A DNA stretch of 64,000 bases, from the NCBI RefSeq assembly GCF_026153455.1, contig NZ_CP110629.1, positions 930,001 through 994,000 of the forward strand, given 5' to 3'. Shown here piece by piece: positions 55,323-63,709 of the stretch. A model generated the notes under the pieces. That model was not told where the DNA came from, ran no database searches, and saw nothing but the letters and a program-made list of their open reading frames with translations. This stretch comes from Marinimicrobium sp. C6131 (GTDB lineage: Bacteria > Pseudomonadota > Gammaproteobacteria > Pseudomonadales > Cellvibrionaceae). A program made the translations under genes and the position numbers. How positions within the stretch are numbered: the stretch's first letter is position 1; each line of letters opens with the position of its first letter.

Positions 55323-56588
55323 ATGCGCAAGTATAACTATCGTGCCCAAAATTTCCAGAAGGTGAACTGGGATCAACTGCGTGAGCAGACGGCGGGCGAG
55401 CGGTTGATTCTGGCGATTGATGTGGCCAAGAAGGACTTCTACGTGGCGCTGATGAAGCCGGACCGGACGGTTCTGAAGACCATCCGCTGGGAGCATCCGC
55501 AACAGAGCCCGGCCCTGCTGCGGGAACTGGCGAACCTCAAGGCTCAGCGCCTGGAGGCGGTCATGGAGCCGACCGGTACCTATGGCGACGCCTTGCGCTA
55601 CCAGTTGAGAGCTCTGGGTGCCGAAATCTACCGGGTCAGCCCCAAGCGGGTGCACGACGCCGCTGAAGTGTATGACGGGGTCCCGAGCCTGCACGACGCC
55701 AAGGCGGCTTACCTGATCGGCCGGCTGCACCTGGATGGCATCAGTCAGCGCTGGCGCGAGCCGAGTGAAGCGCGTCGAGCTCTGCGAGCCTTACTGAATC
55801 GGCTGGAGCAGGTACAGGAGCGCCACCAGCGGGCACTGAATCGGCTCGAAGCGTTGTTGGCCCGGCACTGGCCGGAGGCGCTGTGCTGGCTGACATTGCA
55901 GAGCGCCAGCTTGCTGCACCTGCTGGCCGAGTACGGCGACCCGGTTCGGGTGACGGCACAGCCGGAGCAGGCGGACCGACTGCTGCGCCGAGTCGGTGGG
56001 CACATGCTTAAGACGTCCAAGCGCGAAGGCCTGCTGCGCAGTGCCGCCACGACCTTGGGCGTGCCGGTGGTCGAGACCGAACACGAACTCATCCGGGCCC
56101 TGGCCCAGGAGATGCTGGACACACGGGCGCAGTCCCGCGAGCTGGAGCGAGCGCTGTCCGAGCACGTCGAGCACACCCGGGAGCTGGCCTGGATGGCCGA
56201 GGCACTGGGCCATAACAGCGCGGTGGTGCTTTACTGTGCCCTGGGTTCGGCCAATGACTACCCGCGTGCGGCCAGCTATCTGAAAGCGGCGGGGCTGAAC
56301 CTCAAAGAGCGCTCCAGCGGCAAACACAAAGGGCAGCTGAAGCTGACCAAGCGAGGGCCCGGGGTGGTGCGCCACTACCTGTACTTCGCCGCCCTTCGCC
56401 TGATACGTCAATCAGGCCCGGCCAGAGCCTGGTATGACGCCAAGCTGGCCCGACACCGAGGCCCCAAGGGCAAACTGATCATCGCGCTGATGCGCAAGCT
56501 GGCCAAGGCGCTGTGGCATGTGGCTCAAGGCAAGCGGTTCGATCCGGCCAAGCTCTTTGCCGAGCCACCCCGGGCCGAAGTGGCATAA
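55323..56588 (+). CDS. IS110-family transposase
   Basis: 421 residues, longer than the 344-residue copy. RuvC-like domain with D33 (LAIDVAKKDF), VMEPTGTY glutamate and LHDAKAAYL aspartate. Long helical middle, then a C-terminal transposase_20 domain (GSANDYPRAASYLKAAGLNLKERSSGKHKGQ) with the expected serine region. ATG with GGAGG nine bases upstream. Frame intact. Antisense frames over it are shadows. Confidence 0.93.
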   Translation: MRKYNYRAQNFQKVNWDQLREQTAGERLILAIDVAKKDFYVALMKPDRTVLKTIRWEHPQQSPALLRELANLKAQRLEAVMEPTGTYGDALRYQLRALGAEIYRVSPKRVHDAAEVYDGVPSLHDAKAAYLIGRLHLDGISQRWREPSEARRALRALLNRLEQVQERHQRALNRLEALLARHWPEALCWLTLQSASLLHLLAEYGDPVRVTAQPEQADRLLRRVGGHMLKTSKREGLLRSAATTLGVPVVETEHELIRALAQEMLDTRAQSRELERALSEHVEHTRELAWMAEALGHNSAVVLYCALGSANDYPRAASYLKAAGLNLKERSSGKHKGQLKLTKRGPGVVRHYLYFAALRLIRQSGPARAWYDAKLARHRGPKGKLIIALMRKLAKALWHVAQGKRFDPAKLFAEPPRAEVA

Positions 56589-56982
56589 GCACCACCGAGT
56601 CGACCGATGAGGACGAACAGAGACGAGCAACAGGAGCGAGCAATGAGTTAATCCAGCCGTAACACGCTGGCAACGAGTCTTCCTTCGGGCTGACCTTCGA
56701 TCCGACCTCTAGCCCAGTCTTGAGGCTCCTAAGTAGTCAAGAGGCAGCCCGCGGGATGATCCATGGAACGCGATACCCAAGGTAACTGAGTTGATGCCGC
56801 CAGGCGGACATCCGATGCGAGAGGTTCGGTTGACCCCATGGACGTTCATCCGGGAGGCCTTCGAGCTGGCACACAGGCTAAACACACGAGTACCACCGGC
56901 ATGTGCGTCAACGACTCAGGCAATGCCAGCAGACTCGTGTGCCCAACAGGCAGGTAAAATGATTAAATAAAGGGACTTGACT
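56589..56982 (+). ncRNA. Candidate bridge RNA of the second IS110 element
   Basis: Seen: non-coding, with stems such as GGGCT/AGCCC. ATCCGACCTCT (56700-56710) is the exact reverse complement of 56991-57001 at the right junction. A hairpin AGCC...GGCT (56711-56727) follows, then GTAGTCA (56733-56739), identical to the left flank at 55220-55226. GGTAACT and ACTGAGTT (56781-56792) match sequences just inside the left (55266-55272) and right (56980-56987) ends and could be donor guides. Guide-hairpin-guide order parallels the first element. RNA ends unknown. Confidence 0.55.
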
Positions 56983-56992
56983 GAGTTATGAG

Positions 56993-57022
56993 AGGTCGGA
57001 TTACGCTCCGCTAATCCGACCT
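56993..57022. repeat. REP-like palindrome at the IS right junction
   Basis: AGGTCGGATTA and TAATCCGACCT arms around CGCTCCGC. Similar GGTCGGATTA palindromes are widespread between genes in gammaproteobacteria (from memory). One arm is matched by the IS guide. Confidence 0.75.
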
Positions 57023-57079
57023 ACGCGACCGGGCCTCCAGTGGGTGCTAGTTCCCGAAACGTTCAGTGACCCCCGCGGA

Positions 57080-57178
57080 GGTTGGGCATACCCTTGTGAG
57101 ACCGTCACCCGCCTGGACGGCGGGTGATGAGCCTACAGGGATGTATTTACGGCGTGTCTCACAAGGGTATGCCCAACC
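57080..57178 (+). repeat. Structured palindromic repeat, copy C
   Basis: Perfect 23-bp arms (57080-57102, 57156-57178), inner hairpin CACCCGCC/GGCGGGTG, core 57129-57158 beginning GAGCCTACAGGGATGTA and ending TTTACGGCGTGTC. Same length (99 bp) and inner hairpin as copy D, with three compensated arm changes. Confidence 0.85.
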
Positions 57179-57395
57179 GCAGCACTCTGATACGAAGTGC
57201 ATCTCCAAGAAAATCAAAGAAACCTTCACACCCACAATGTGATCCCTATCAAATCTCAGAAAATTGTCGGCAATTTCCTACAAAACGCCGCGCACATTTC
57301 CCCTACGCGCCACGCTCCTCGCTGAATAATCTGACTCCCACGTCGTCGGACGACGTTTACTGTTTACTCAACAAACCAAGCAAAAGGAGTTCATC
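57179..57395. other. comEA upstream region
   Basis: 217 bp, AT-richer than its surroundings, no supported gene. An open frame from 57124 runs through repeat copy C and is not credible. AAAAGGAG before 57396 is the comEA SD. Confidence 0.4.
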
Positions 57396-57662
57396 ATGAA
57401 ACTGATCTCATCCTTCCTGTGTGCCATCACCCTGCTGTTCAGCGCCGTGGCTTTTGCAGCCCCGTCAGCCCCCGTCAACATCAATACCGCTGATATTGAA
57501 ACACTGTCAGAGCTCGACGGCATTGGTCCCAAAAAAGCCGAGGCCATTGTGGCCTGGCGCGATGAGAACGGCGAGTTTGTCAGCCTGGATCAACTGGTGG
57601 AAGTGCAGGGCATTGGCGAGGCGACCATTGAGTCAAATCGCGATCATATGACGCTCAACTAA
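57396..57662 (+). CDS. comEA: ComEA-type helix-hairpin-helix DNA-binding protein
   Basis: 88 residues. Signal peptide near 1-21 (LISSFLCAITLLFSAVAFA), then one ComEA HhH domain (VNINTADIETLSELDGIGPKKAEAIVAWRDENG, FVSLDQLVEVQGIGEATI; near 27-85). Role: periplasmic binding of incoming DNA in natural transformation; short stand-alone forms are typical of gammaproteobacteria. SD AAAGGAG. Confidence 0.9.
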   Translation: MKLISSFLCAITLLFSAVAFAAPSAPVNINTADIETLSELDGIGPKKAEAIVAWRDENGEFVSLDQLVEVQGIGEATIESNRDHMTLN

Positions 57663-57759
57663 GCCCCGGCCATTGTCGGGCCCGGTTGGAGCTGCGCTTC
57701 AGCCTCTCCCCGGACAGCGATTAGACGCTGCAATTTGATGCCAAATTTGCTTTAATGGC

Positions 57760-57790
57760 AGCCCGGATTCACTGAATCCGGGCTTTTTTT
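57760..57790 (+). terminator. Rho-independent terminator just before pyrF
   Basis: AGCCCGGATTC, three-base loop, GAATCCGGGCT, then seven T. Strong terminator, 97 bp after comEA but only 18 bases before the pyrF start, so it either ends comEA or acts as a pyrF attenuator. No clear promoter between it and pyrF. Confidence 0.85.
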
Positions 57791-57807
57791 GTGCACAGGG
57801 GGAAAAT

Positions 57808-58515
57808 ATGCCCAATCCCGAGGCTCCACGCATTGTTGTCGCCATGGACTACGACAACGCTGACGACTGCCTGACCATGGCGCGCCGGCTTTCACCGGAG
57901 AACTGTCGGCTCAAGGTCGGCAAAGAACTTTTTACCCGCAGTGGCCCTGCCGTGGTAGAGCAACTTCAGGGGCTGGGGTTCGATATTTTTCTGGACCTGA
58001 AATTCCACGACATTCCCAACACTACGGCAGGCGCCGTGCGCGCGGCGGCTGAGCTGGGCGTTTGGATGGTCAACGTCCACGCCAGCGGCGGCGAGCGCAT
58101 GATGTGCGCCGCCCGCGAGGCCCTGGATAAAGTCTCCGGCCGACGCCCGTTACTGATCGGTGTCACGGTACTGACCAGCATGACGGAAGCGGACCTGCAC
58201 TCTGTCGGAGTTGCCCGTACGCCAATGGAACAGGTCCTGCATCTGGCTGATTTGAGTCATAAAAGTGGCCTGGATGGTGTGGTATGCTCGGCTCAGGAGG
58301 CCCGAGCGTTGAGCGAGCGGCTCGGCCCGGATTTTTGCCTGGTCACCCCCGGGATTCGTCCGGCGGACAGTGCGACGGATGACCAGCGTCGGACCCTGAC
58401 GCCACAGGAAGCGATCGCTGTGGGGAGCCACTACCTGGTCATTGGCCGCCCAATCACCCGGGCAGCCGACCCCATTGCCCGCTGCCGGGAAATCGCCCAG
58501 AGCATTGCCCCTTGA
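57808..58515 (+). CDS. pyrF: Orotidine 5'-phosphate decarboxylase
   Basis: 235 residues. Catalytic LDLKFHDIPNT, VNVHASGG, VTPGIRP and YLVIGRPITRA. Role: last step of UMP synthesis. ATG after GGGGGAAAAT. cmk follows at 91 bp. Confidence 0.97.
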   Translation: MPNPEAPRIVVAMDYDNADDCLTMARRLSPENCRLKVGKELFTRSGPAVVEQLQGLGFDIFLDLKFHDIPNTTAGAVRAAAELGVWMVNVHASGGERMMCAAREALDKVSGRRPLLIGVTVLTSMTEADLHSVGVARTPMEQVLHLADLSHKSGLDGVVCSAQEARALSERLGPDFCLVTPGIRPADSATDDQRRTLTPQEAIAVGSHYLVIGRPITRAADPIARCREIAQSIAP

Positions 58516-58606
58516 GGCAAGGCCTCAATCCGTTGATGGCAAGCCGTGCTGTCCGGCTCGGCGCTCATCCGGAAACGAAAACGTTCAAGACAGTTAAGGA
58601 ACCCGC

Positions 58607-59278
58607 GTGACCGAAGACAGTCCCATCCCGGTAATTGCGATTGACGGCCCCAGTGGTGCCGGCAAAGGCACCCTCAGTCGGTTGGTGGCCAAGCGCCTCG
58701 GGTACCACCTGCTCGACAGTGGGGCCCTCTACCGATTGACCGCGCTCGCGGCCATGAACGCCGGCGCCGATCTGGATGATCCGGAGGCGGTGGCCACCGT
58801 GGCCCGCCATCTGGATGTCCGGTTTGATGCCGCAGGCGAGGACACGCGAATTCTGCTGCAGGAGCAGGATGTCTCCCGCGACATCCGCACCGAGGCGGTC
58901 AGCATGAATGCGTCCCGGGTGGCGGCTTATCCGCCGGTTCGGGAAGCGCTGCTGCAACGACAGCGAGATTTCCGTCAGGCACCGGGATTGGTGGCTGACG
59001 GGCGTGACATGGGCACCACCGTCTTCCCTGATGCTGGCGTCAAAATCTTTCTTACTGCCAGCCCTGAAGCGCGCGCGGAGCGCCGCTACTTGCAGTTGCG
59101 GGAGAAAGGAGAGAAAGTGGATATGGACGCCTTGGTGGCGGATATCCGGGAGCGGGACAAGCGGGACAGCGAAAGGGCCGTGTCGCCTCTGAAACCTGCC
59201 AGCGACGCCCACTTGGTGGACAGTACCGAACTGACCATTGAGCAGGTGTTGGAGAGAATTTTAAGCTATACCCGCTAG
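58607..59278 (+). CDS. cmk: Cytidylate kinase
   Basis: 223 residues, GTG start with AAGGA upstream. P-loop IDGPSGAGKGTLSRL, LDSGALYR, DGRDMGTTVFPDA, RDKRDSERAVSPL. Role: CMP/dCMP phosphorylation. In Pseudomonas it sits between aroA and rpsA; here three sugar-nucleotide genes separate it from rpsA. Confidence 0.97.
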   Translation: MTEDSPIPVIAIDGPSGAGKGTLSRLVAKRLGYHLLDSGALYRLTALAAMNAGADLDDPEAVATVARHLDVRFDAAGEDTRILLQEQDVSRDIRTEAVSMNASRVAAYPPVREALLQRQRDFRQAPGLVADGRDMGTTVFPDAGVKIFLTASPEARAERRYLQLREKGEKVDMDALVADIRERDKRDSERAVSPLKPASDAHLVDSTELTIEQVLERILSYTR

Positions 59279-59349
59279 ACGGGTAGAATCCGGCGCCCGG
59301 GCGGTGTCGGGACAACGACTACCAATAACACAAACCGGACGGAACGAAG

Positions 59350-60705
59350 ATGAAACTGACCTGTTTTAAAGCCTACGACATCCGCGGCAAGTTGGGCGAA
59401 GAGCTCAATGAAGACATCGTCTACCGCATCGGCCGCGCCTTTGCGGAATACCTCAAACCGAAAGCCGTTGTGGTCGGCGGTGATGTGCGGGAAACCAGCG
59501 AGTCGTTGAAACTCGCCTGCGCCCGCGGCCTGCAGGACGGTGGCGCGGACGTGATTGATATCGGTCTGTGCGGCACCGAGGAGATTTACTTTGCCACCAG
59601 CCACCTGAAAACCGACGGTGGTATTGTGATCACGGCCAGTCATAACCCGATTGACTATAACGGCATGAAAATGGTGCGGGAAGGCTCCCGTCCCATCAGC
59701 GGGGATACGGGCCTGAATGATATCCAGGCCATGGCCGAGGCCAATGAGTTCCCCCCCGTCGACGAGTCGAAGCGAGGCGCCTACCGTAAGGGCTCGGTAC
59801 TGGAAGACTACATCCAGCATCTGCTGAGCTACGTCGACAAGGACAAGCTCAAACCCATGAAACTGGTGGTCAACGCCGGCAACGGGGCGGCGGGGCATGT
59901 CATTGACGCCATCGAACCGCACCTGCCCATGTTCGAATTCATCAAGGTCCACCACGAGCCGGATCCGACTTTCCCGAACGGTATCCCCAACCCACTGCTG
60001 CGCGAAAACCGCGCTTCCACCAGTGAGGCCGTGATCAAACACGGCGCGGATATGGGCATTGCCTGGGACGGCGATTTCGATCGCTGCTTCCTGTTCGATG
60101 AGAAAGGGGAGTTCACGGAGGGCTACTACATCGTCGGCCTGCTGGCCGAAGCCTTTCTGCTCAAGGTGCCCGGCAGCAAGATCATCCACGACCCGCGCTT
60201 GACCTGGAACACGATAGACATCTGCGAAAAGCACGGCGGCACCGCCATTCAGTCCAAAACCGGCCACTCCTTCATCAAGGAGCGCATGCGCAGCGAGGAC
60301 GCCATTTACGGCGGGGAAATGAGCGCCCACCACTACTTCCGGGACTTCGCTTACTGCGACAGCGGCATGATCCCCTGGCTGCTGGTCGCCGAGCTGATTG
60401 GTCGCAAAGGCCAGACCCTGTCCGAACTGCTGCAGGACTGCATTGATCGCTTCCCGTCACCGGGTGAAATCAATAGCAAAGTCGATGACGCGGCGGCCGC
60501 CATTGACCGGGTGTTCGAACACTACAAGGATCAGGCCAAGGCCGTTGATCGCACCGACGGCATCACCATGGAGTTTGACAATTGGCGCTTCAACCTGCGC
60601 ATGTCCAACACCGAACCGGTGGTGCGCCTGAACGCCGAAAGCCGCGGCGACAAGAAACTGGTGCAGGAAAAAACCGACGAAGTGTTGGCGCTGCTGAATC
60701 AGTAA
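59350..60705 (+). CDS. cpsG: Phosphomannomutase CpsG/ManB
   Basis: 451 residues. Phosphoserine loop ITASHNPIDYNGMK, metal loop DGDFDRC, sugar loop GEMSAHHYF, phosphate loop RMSNTEPVVRLNAE. Very like enteric CpsG (MKLTCFKAYDIRGKLGEEL). Role: mannose-6-P to mannose-1-P for GDP-mannose; with manC it completes the route. Confidence 0.94.
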   Translation: MKLTCFKAYDIRGKLGEELNEDIVYRIGRAFAEYLKPKAVVVGGDVRETSESLKLACARGLQDGGADVIDIGLCGTEEIYFATSHLKTDGGIVITASHNPIDYNGMKMVREGSRPISGDTGLNDIQAMAEANEFPPVDESKRGAYRKGSVLEDYIQHLLSYVDKDKLKPMKLVVNAGNGAAGHVIDAIEPHLPMFEFIKVHHEPDPTFPNGIPNPLLRENRASTSEAVIKHGADMGIAWDGDFDRCFLFDEKGEFTEGYYIVGLLAEAFLLKVPGSKIIHDPRLTWNTIDICEKHGGTAIQSKTGHSFIKERMRSEDAIYGGEMSAHHYFRDFAYCDSGMIPWLLVAELIGRKGQTLSELLQDCIDRFPSPGEINSKVDDAAAAIDRVFEHYKDQAKAVDRTDGITMEFDNWRFNLRMSNTEPVVRLNAESRGDKKLVQEKTDEVLALLNQ

Positions 60706-60826
60706 GTTACGAGTGAAAGGGTGGGGTTCACCCGATGCCGCGACCGGACAACTCTAACCCTCCACTCTAAAAATCAACCGGACACAACACTCTGGGAACG
60801 ACCCCCAACACTCAAGGAGATCACCC

Positions 60827-61717
60827 ATGCAGATCAAAAAAGCCGTCATCCCTGTTGCCGGACTGGGCACCCGTATGCTGCCCGCCACCAAAGCCATCCC
60901 CAAAGAGATGCTGCCCGTGGTCGACCGGCCCCTGATCCAATACGTGATTGAGGAGGCGGCGGCGGCTGGCATCAAGGAGATCGTTCTGGTCACCCATGCC
61001 AGTAAAAACTCCATCGAAAACCACTTCGATACCAGTTTTGAACTGGAAGCCCAGCTCGAAGCGCGCCTCAAGCGCTCACTGCTGGAGGAAGTCCGCTCCA
61101 TCACTCCGCCGGGACTGACCGTCATTTCCGTGCGTCAGGCCGAGGCCAAAGGCCTGGGTCACGCCATCCTGTGCGCCCGCCCGGTGGTGGGGGAAGAGCC
61201 CTTTGCCGTGATGCTGCCTGACGTATTGATCGACAAGCACCACTGTAACCTGCGCAAAGACAATCTCGCGGCCATGACCCGTCGCTTTGATGAAACCGGT
61301 AGCAGCCAGATTCTGGTTGAGGAAGTGCCCTGGGAGCAGGTGCACAAATACGGGGTGGTCGACTGTGATGGCGCGCAAGTTGAGGAAGGCCAATGTGCCG
61401 CCGTGAAAGGCATGGTGGAAAAACCCGAACGCGATGCGGCGCCGTCCAATATGGCCATCGTCGGTCGCTACGTACTGTCCAGATCCACCTGGGATCTGCT
61501 GGCCAAAACCCAGCCGGGCGCCGGCGGTGAAATTCAGTTGACCGACTCGCTGGACGCTCTGGTGACCGACGAGACCGTTGAGGCCTACCGCCTGCTCGGT
61601 AAGAGCCACGACTGCGGCTCGAAACTGGGCTACATGATGGCCAATATTGAATACGGTGTTCGTCACCATGAAATTGGCGAACAGTTTGATGCGTACCTCA
61701 AGAGTCGGCAGGGCTGA
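60827..61717 (+). CDS. galU: UTP-glucose-1-phosphate uridylyltransferase
   Basis: 296 residues. KAVIPVAGLGTRMLPATKAIPKEMLP, FAVMLPDVLID, VEKP, GEIQLTDSL. SD CAAGGAG. Role: makes UDP-glucose for surface polysaccharides. Three bases before manC. Confidence 0.96.
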   Translation: MQIKKAVIPVAGLGTRMLPATKAIPKEMLPVVDRPLIQYVIEEAAAAGIKEIVLVTHASKNSIENHFDTSFELEAQLEARLKRSLLEEVRSITPPGLTVISVRQAEAKGLGHAILCARPVVGEEPFAVMLPDVLIDKHHCNLRKDNLAAMTRRFDETGSSQILVEEVPWEQVHKYGVVDCDGAQVEEGQCAAVKGMVEKPERDAAPSNMAIVGRYVLSRSTWDLLAKTQPGAGGEIQLTDSLDALVTDETVEAYRLLGKSHDCGSKLGYMMANIEYGVRHHEIGEQFDAYLKSRQG

Positions 61718-61720
61718 TCA

Positions 61721-63127
61721 ATGATAGTTCCCGTCATCCTTGCCGGCGGCTCCGGGTCACGCCTGTGGCCCCTGTCGCGCAAACACTACCCGAAACAACT
61801 GCTCAAGCTGTTTGGCGACACCACAATGTTGCAACAGACGCTGCTGCGCCTGGAGGGGGTGCCCAACCTGGGCGACCCGATTGTGGTGTGCAACGAAGAG
61901 CACCGCTTTATGGTGGCGGAGCAGTTGCAGGAAATCGGTCAGAGCAGAGCGTCCATCCTGCTTGAACCGGTGGCACGAAATACCGCACCAGCACTGGCGC
62001 TGGCGGCGGTCAAGGCCCGCACACTGGTGGATAACCCGACGCTGTTGGTGTTGGCGGCGGACCATATGATCCAGGGCGTGGAGGCGTTTCAGATTGCCAT
62101 CGCCGAGGCGGTGAAGGCCGCCGAGTCCGACAAGCTGGTGACCTTCGGCATTCAGCCCACCCGGCCCGAAACCGGCTATGGCTATATCAAGACCCGGCGC
62201 GAGGGGCAGGGCAGTCATCCGGTAGAGCGGTTTGTGGAAAAACCGGATCTGGCCACCGCCGAGCAGTATCTGGCGGAGGGCGGCTATTACTGGAACAGTG
62301 GCATGTTCGTCTTCCTCGCCAAGACCTTCCTGTCCGAACTGGAGCGCTGCTCCCCAGACGTTCTCTCGGCCGCCGAACGGGCCTACGACCGGGCCAGCAT
62401 CGATCTGGACTTCGTCCGCATCGACCGGGAGGCTTTCGCCGAAGCGCCGGACATCTCCATTGACTACGCGGTGATGGAAAAAAGCCGTGCCGTGGTTTGC
62501 GTGCCTCTGAACGCCGGCTGGAGCGATGTGGGCTGCTGGCAGTCGTTCTGGGAGTTGTCCGAGAAGGATGACCATGGCAACAGCTTCGTGGGCGATGCCA
62601 TTGATGTTGACTCTCGCGACACACTGGTGTTCACCCAGGACAAACTGGTGGCCACCATTGGCGTCAATAACCTGATGATCATCAATACCCCGGATGCGGT
62701 TCTGGTCGCTGACAAGAGTCAGGCCCAGCAGGTTAAAAAGGTGATTGCCCGGATTGAGCAGGACAACCGCACCGAGCATCTCCAGCATCGGGAGGTTTAT
62801 CGTCCCTGGGGTTGCTACGACTCGGTGGACCAGGGTACCCGCTACCAGGTCAAGCGCATCCGGGTCAAACCCGGCGCGAGCCTCTCCCTGCAGATGCACT
62901 ATCACCGGGCCGAGCACTGGGTGGTCGTCAAGGGCACCGCCCAGGTGGAATTGGACGACCAGACGCTGCTGCTGTCCGAGAATGAGTCGACCTATATACC
63001 GGTCGGCACCCGCCACCGCCTGAGCAACCCGGGCAAAATCCCCCTGGAAATCATCGAAGTCCAGTCCGGCCCCTACCTGGGCGAAGACGACATCCAGCGC
63101 TTCGACGACAACTACGGCCGGACTTAA
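61721..63127 (+). CDS. manC: Mannose-1-P guanylyltransferase/mannose-6-P isomerase
   Basis: 468 residues, type II bifunctional enzyme. N-terminal pyrophosphorylase (LAGGSGSRLWPLSRKHYPKQLL, RFVEKPD), C-terminal cupin isomerase (RPWGCYDSVDQGTRYQVKRI, LSLQMHYHRAEHWVVVKG). Role: GDP-mannose synthesis for exopolysaccharide, alginate or O-antigen. No polysaccharide assembly genes are seen here. Confidence 0.95.
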   Translation: MIVPVILAGGSGSRLWPLSRKHYPKQLLKLFGDTTMLQQTLLRLEGVPNLGDPIVVCNEEHRFMVAEQLQEIGQSRASILLEPVARNTAPALALAAVKARTLVDNPTLLVLAADHMIQGVEAFQIAIAEAVKAAESDKLVTFGIQPTRPETGYGYIKTRREGQGSHPVERFVEKPDLATAEQYLAEGGYYWNSGMFVFLAKTFLSELERCSPDVLSAAERAYDRASIDLDFVRIDREAFAEAPDISIDYAVMEKSRAVVCVPLNAGWSDVGCWQSFWELSEKDDHGNSFVGDAIDVDSRDTLVFTQDKLVATIGVNNLMIINTPDAVLVADKSQAQQVKKVIARIEQDNRTEHLQHREVYRPWGCYDSVDQGTRYQVKRIRVKPGASLSLQMHYHRAEHWVVVKGTAQVELDDQTLLLSENESTYIPVGTRHRLSNPGKIPLEIIEVQSGPYLGEDDIQRFDDNYGRT

Positions 63128-63185
63128 TAGAAGGGGTGTAGAAGCATCTCGTAGAACATCCGGGTGCTTTGTCGTGTAGTGCTCC

Positions 63186-63284
63186 GGTTGGGTATACCGT
63201 TGCGAGACACGCCATGAATACATCCCTGTAGGCTCTGCACCCGCCGTCCAGGCGGGTGACGGTCTCGCAACGGTATACCCAACC
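63186..63284 (-). repeat. Structured palindromic repeat, copy D
   Basis: Perfect 23-bp arms (63186-63208, 63262-63284), core 63206-63235 on the minus strand (GAGCCTACAGGGATGTA... GGCGTGTC), inner hairpin CACCCGCC/GGCGGGTG. Inverted relative to copy E. Confidence 0.85.
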
Positions 63285-63347
63285 TCCGCGCTGCCAGCGT
63301 AACGTTCCGGGAACAAGCACCTTGGGCTGAACATGGCACTGAGGGAC

Positions 63348-63448
63348 GGGGAGCGGAAGCCCTTTCAAGACCGTAAGCGGAGGGACTCCGCGCGTCGAGC
63401 CCCCAGGGATGGGTTTACGGCGTGTCTTGAAAGGGCTTCCGCTCCCCG
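63348..63448 (+). repeat. Structured palindromic repeat, copy E
   Basis: Arms 63348-63372 and 63425-63448, complementary with one bulged C; inner hairpin GCGGAG/CTCCGC near 63378-63392; core 63398-63427 identical to copy B over 30 bases. Confidence 0.85.
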
Positions 63449-63490
63449 GCCCGGACGTGATGCCAATCACTTCGCACGAAGCCCCAGTTC

Positions 63491-63519
63491 TTGCTATCTC
63501 CCCCAAGATCTGCTAGCCT
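63491..63519 (+). promoter_or_regulatory. Likely rpsA promoter with GC-rich discriminator
   Basis: TTGCTA, 17-base spacer, TAGCCT with an upstream TGC (extended -10), followed by GCCGCGC, a discriminator type seen at growth-regulated promoters. A leader of about 185 bases follows; rpsA leaders carry autoregulatory stems in this class, but I have not resolved them here. Confidence 0.5.
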
Positions 63520-63709
63520 GCCGCGCTTGCTAGAGCGTGTATCCAGACCATTGTGTACAGACCCTGGCATGGGCAGCCCGGCTGGCGCCAGCTTCGAAAG
63601 CCGGATCACTGTCTCTTTCATAAACTGACCCGTACCACTGGCAGTACGGTAAACCCGTGACACCGCACCACAGACAAGCGGATCGAGCGGGTACTAAAAG
63701 GTAGCATGA

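Larger units (their letters stand above)
55227..56992 (+). mobile_element. Second IS110-family insertion sequence
   Basis: Seen: one transposase with about 390 bp of non-coding DNA after it. Inverted repeats CTCATAACTC (55256-55265) and GAGTTATGAG (56983-56992), and a direct-like copy AGTTATAAG at 55226-55234 at the left edge. The left boundary (55227 or about 55249) is uncertain. Inserted about 40 bp after cysN, with a REP-like palindrome starting directly at the right end. Not closely related to the element at 250-1667: protein lengths and terminal repeats differ. Confidence 0.8.

Noticed and set aside
57080..57178. Integron attC sites as an explanation for copies C and D (GGTTGGG and CCCAACC ends)
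   Set aside because: The consensus ends are in the wrong order (attC has RYYYAAC at the 5' side and GTTRRRY at the 3' side), other copies lack them, and no cassettes or integrase are present.
57124..57399. 91-codon frame across copy C into the comEA leader
   Set aside because: Half of it is palindromic repeat, no SD, and no recognisable protein.
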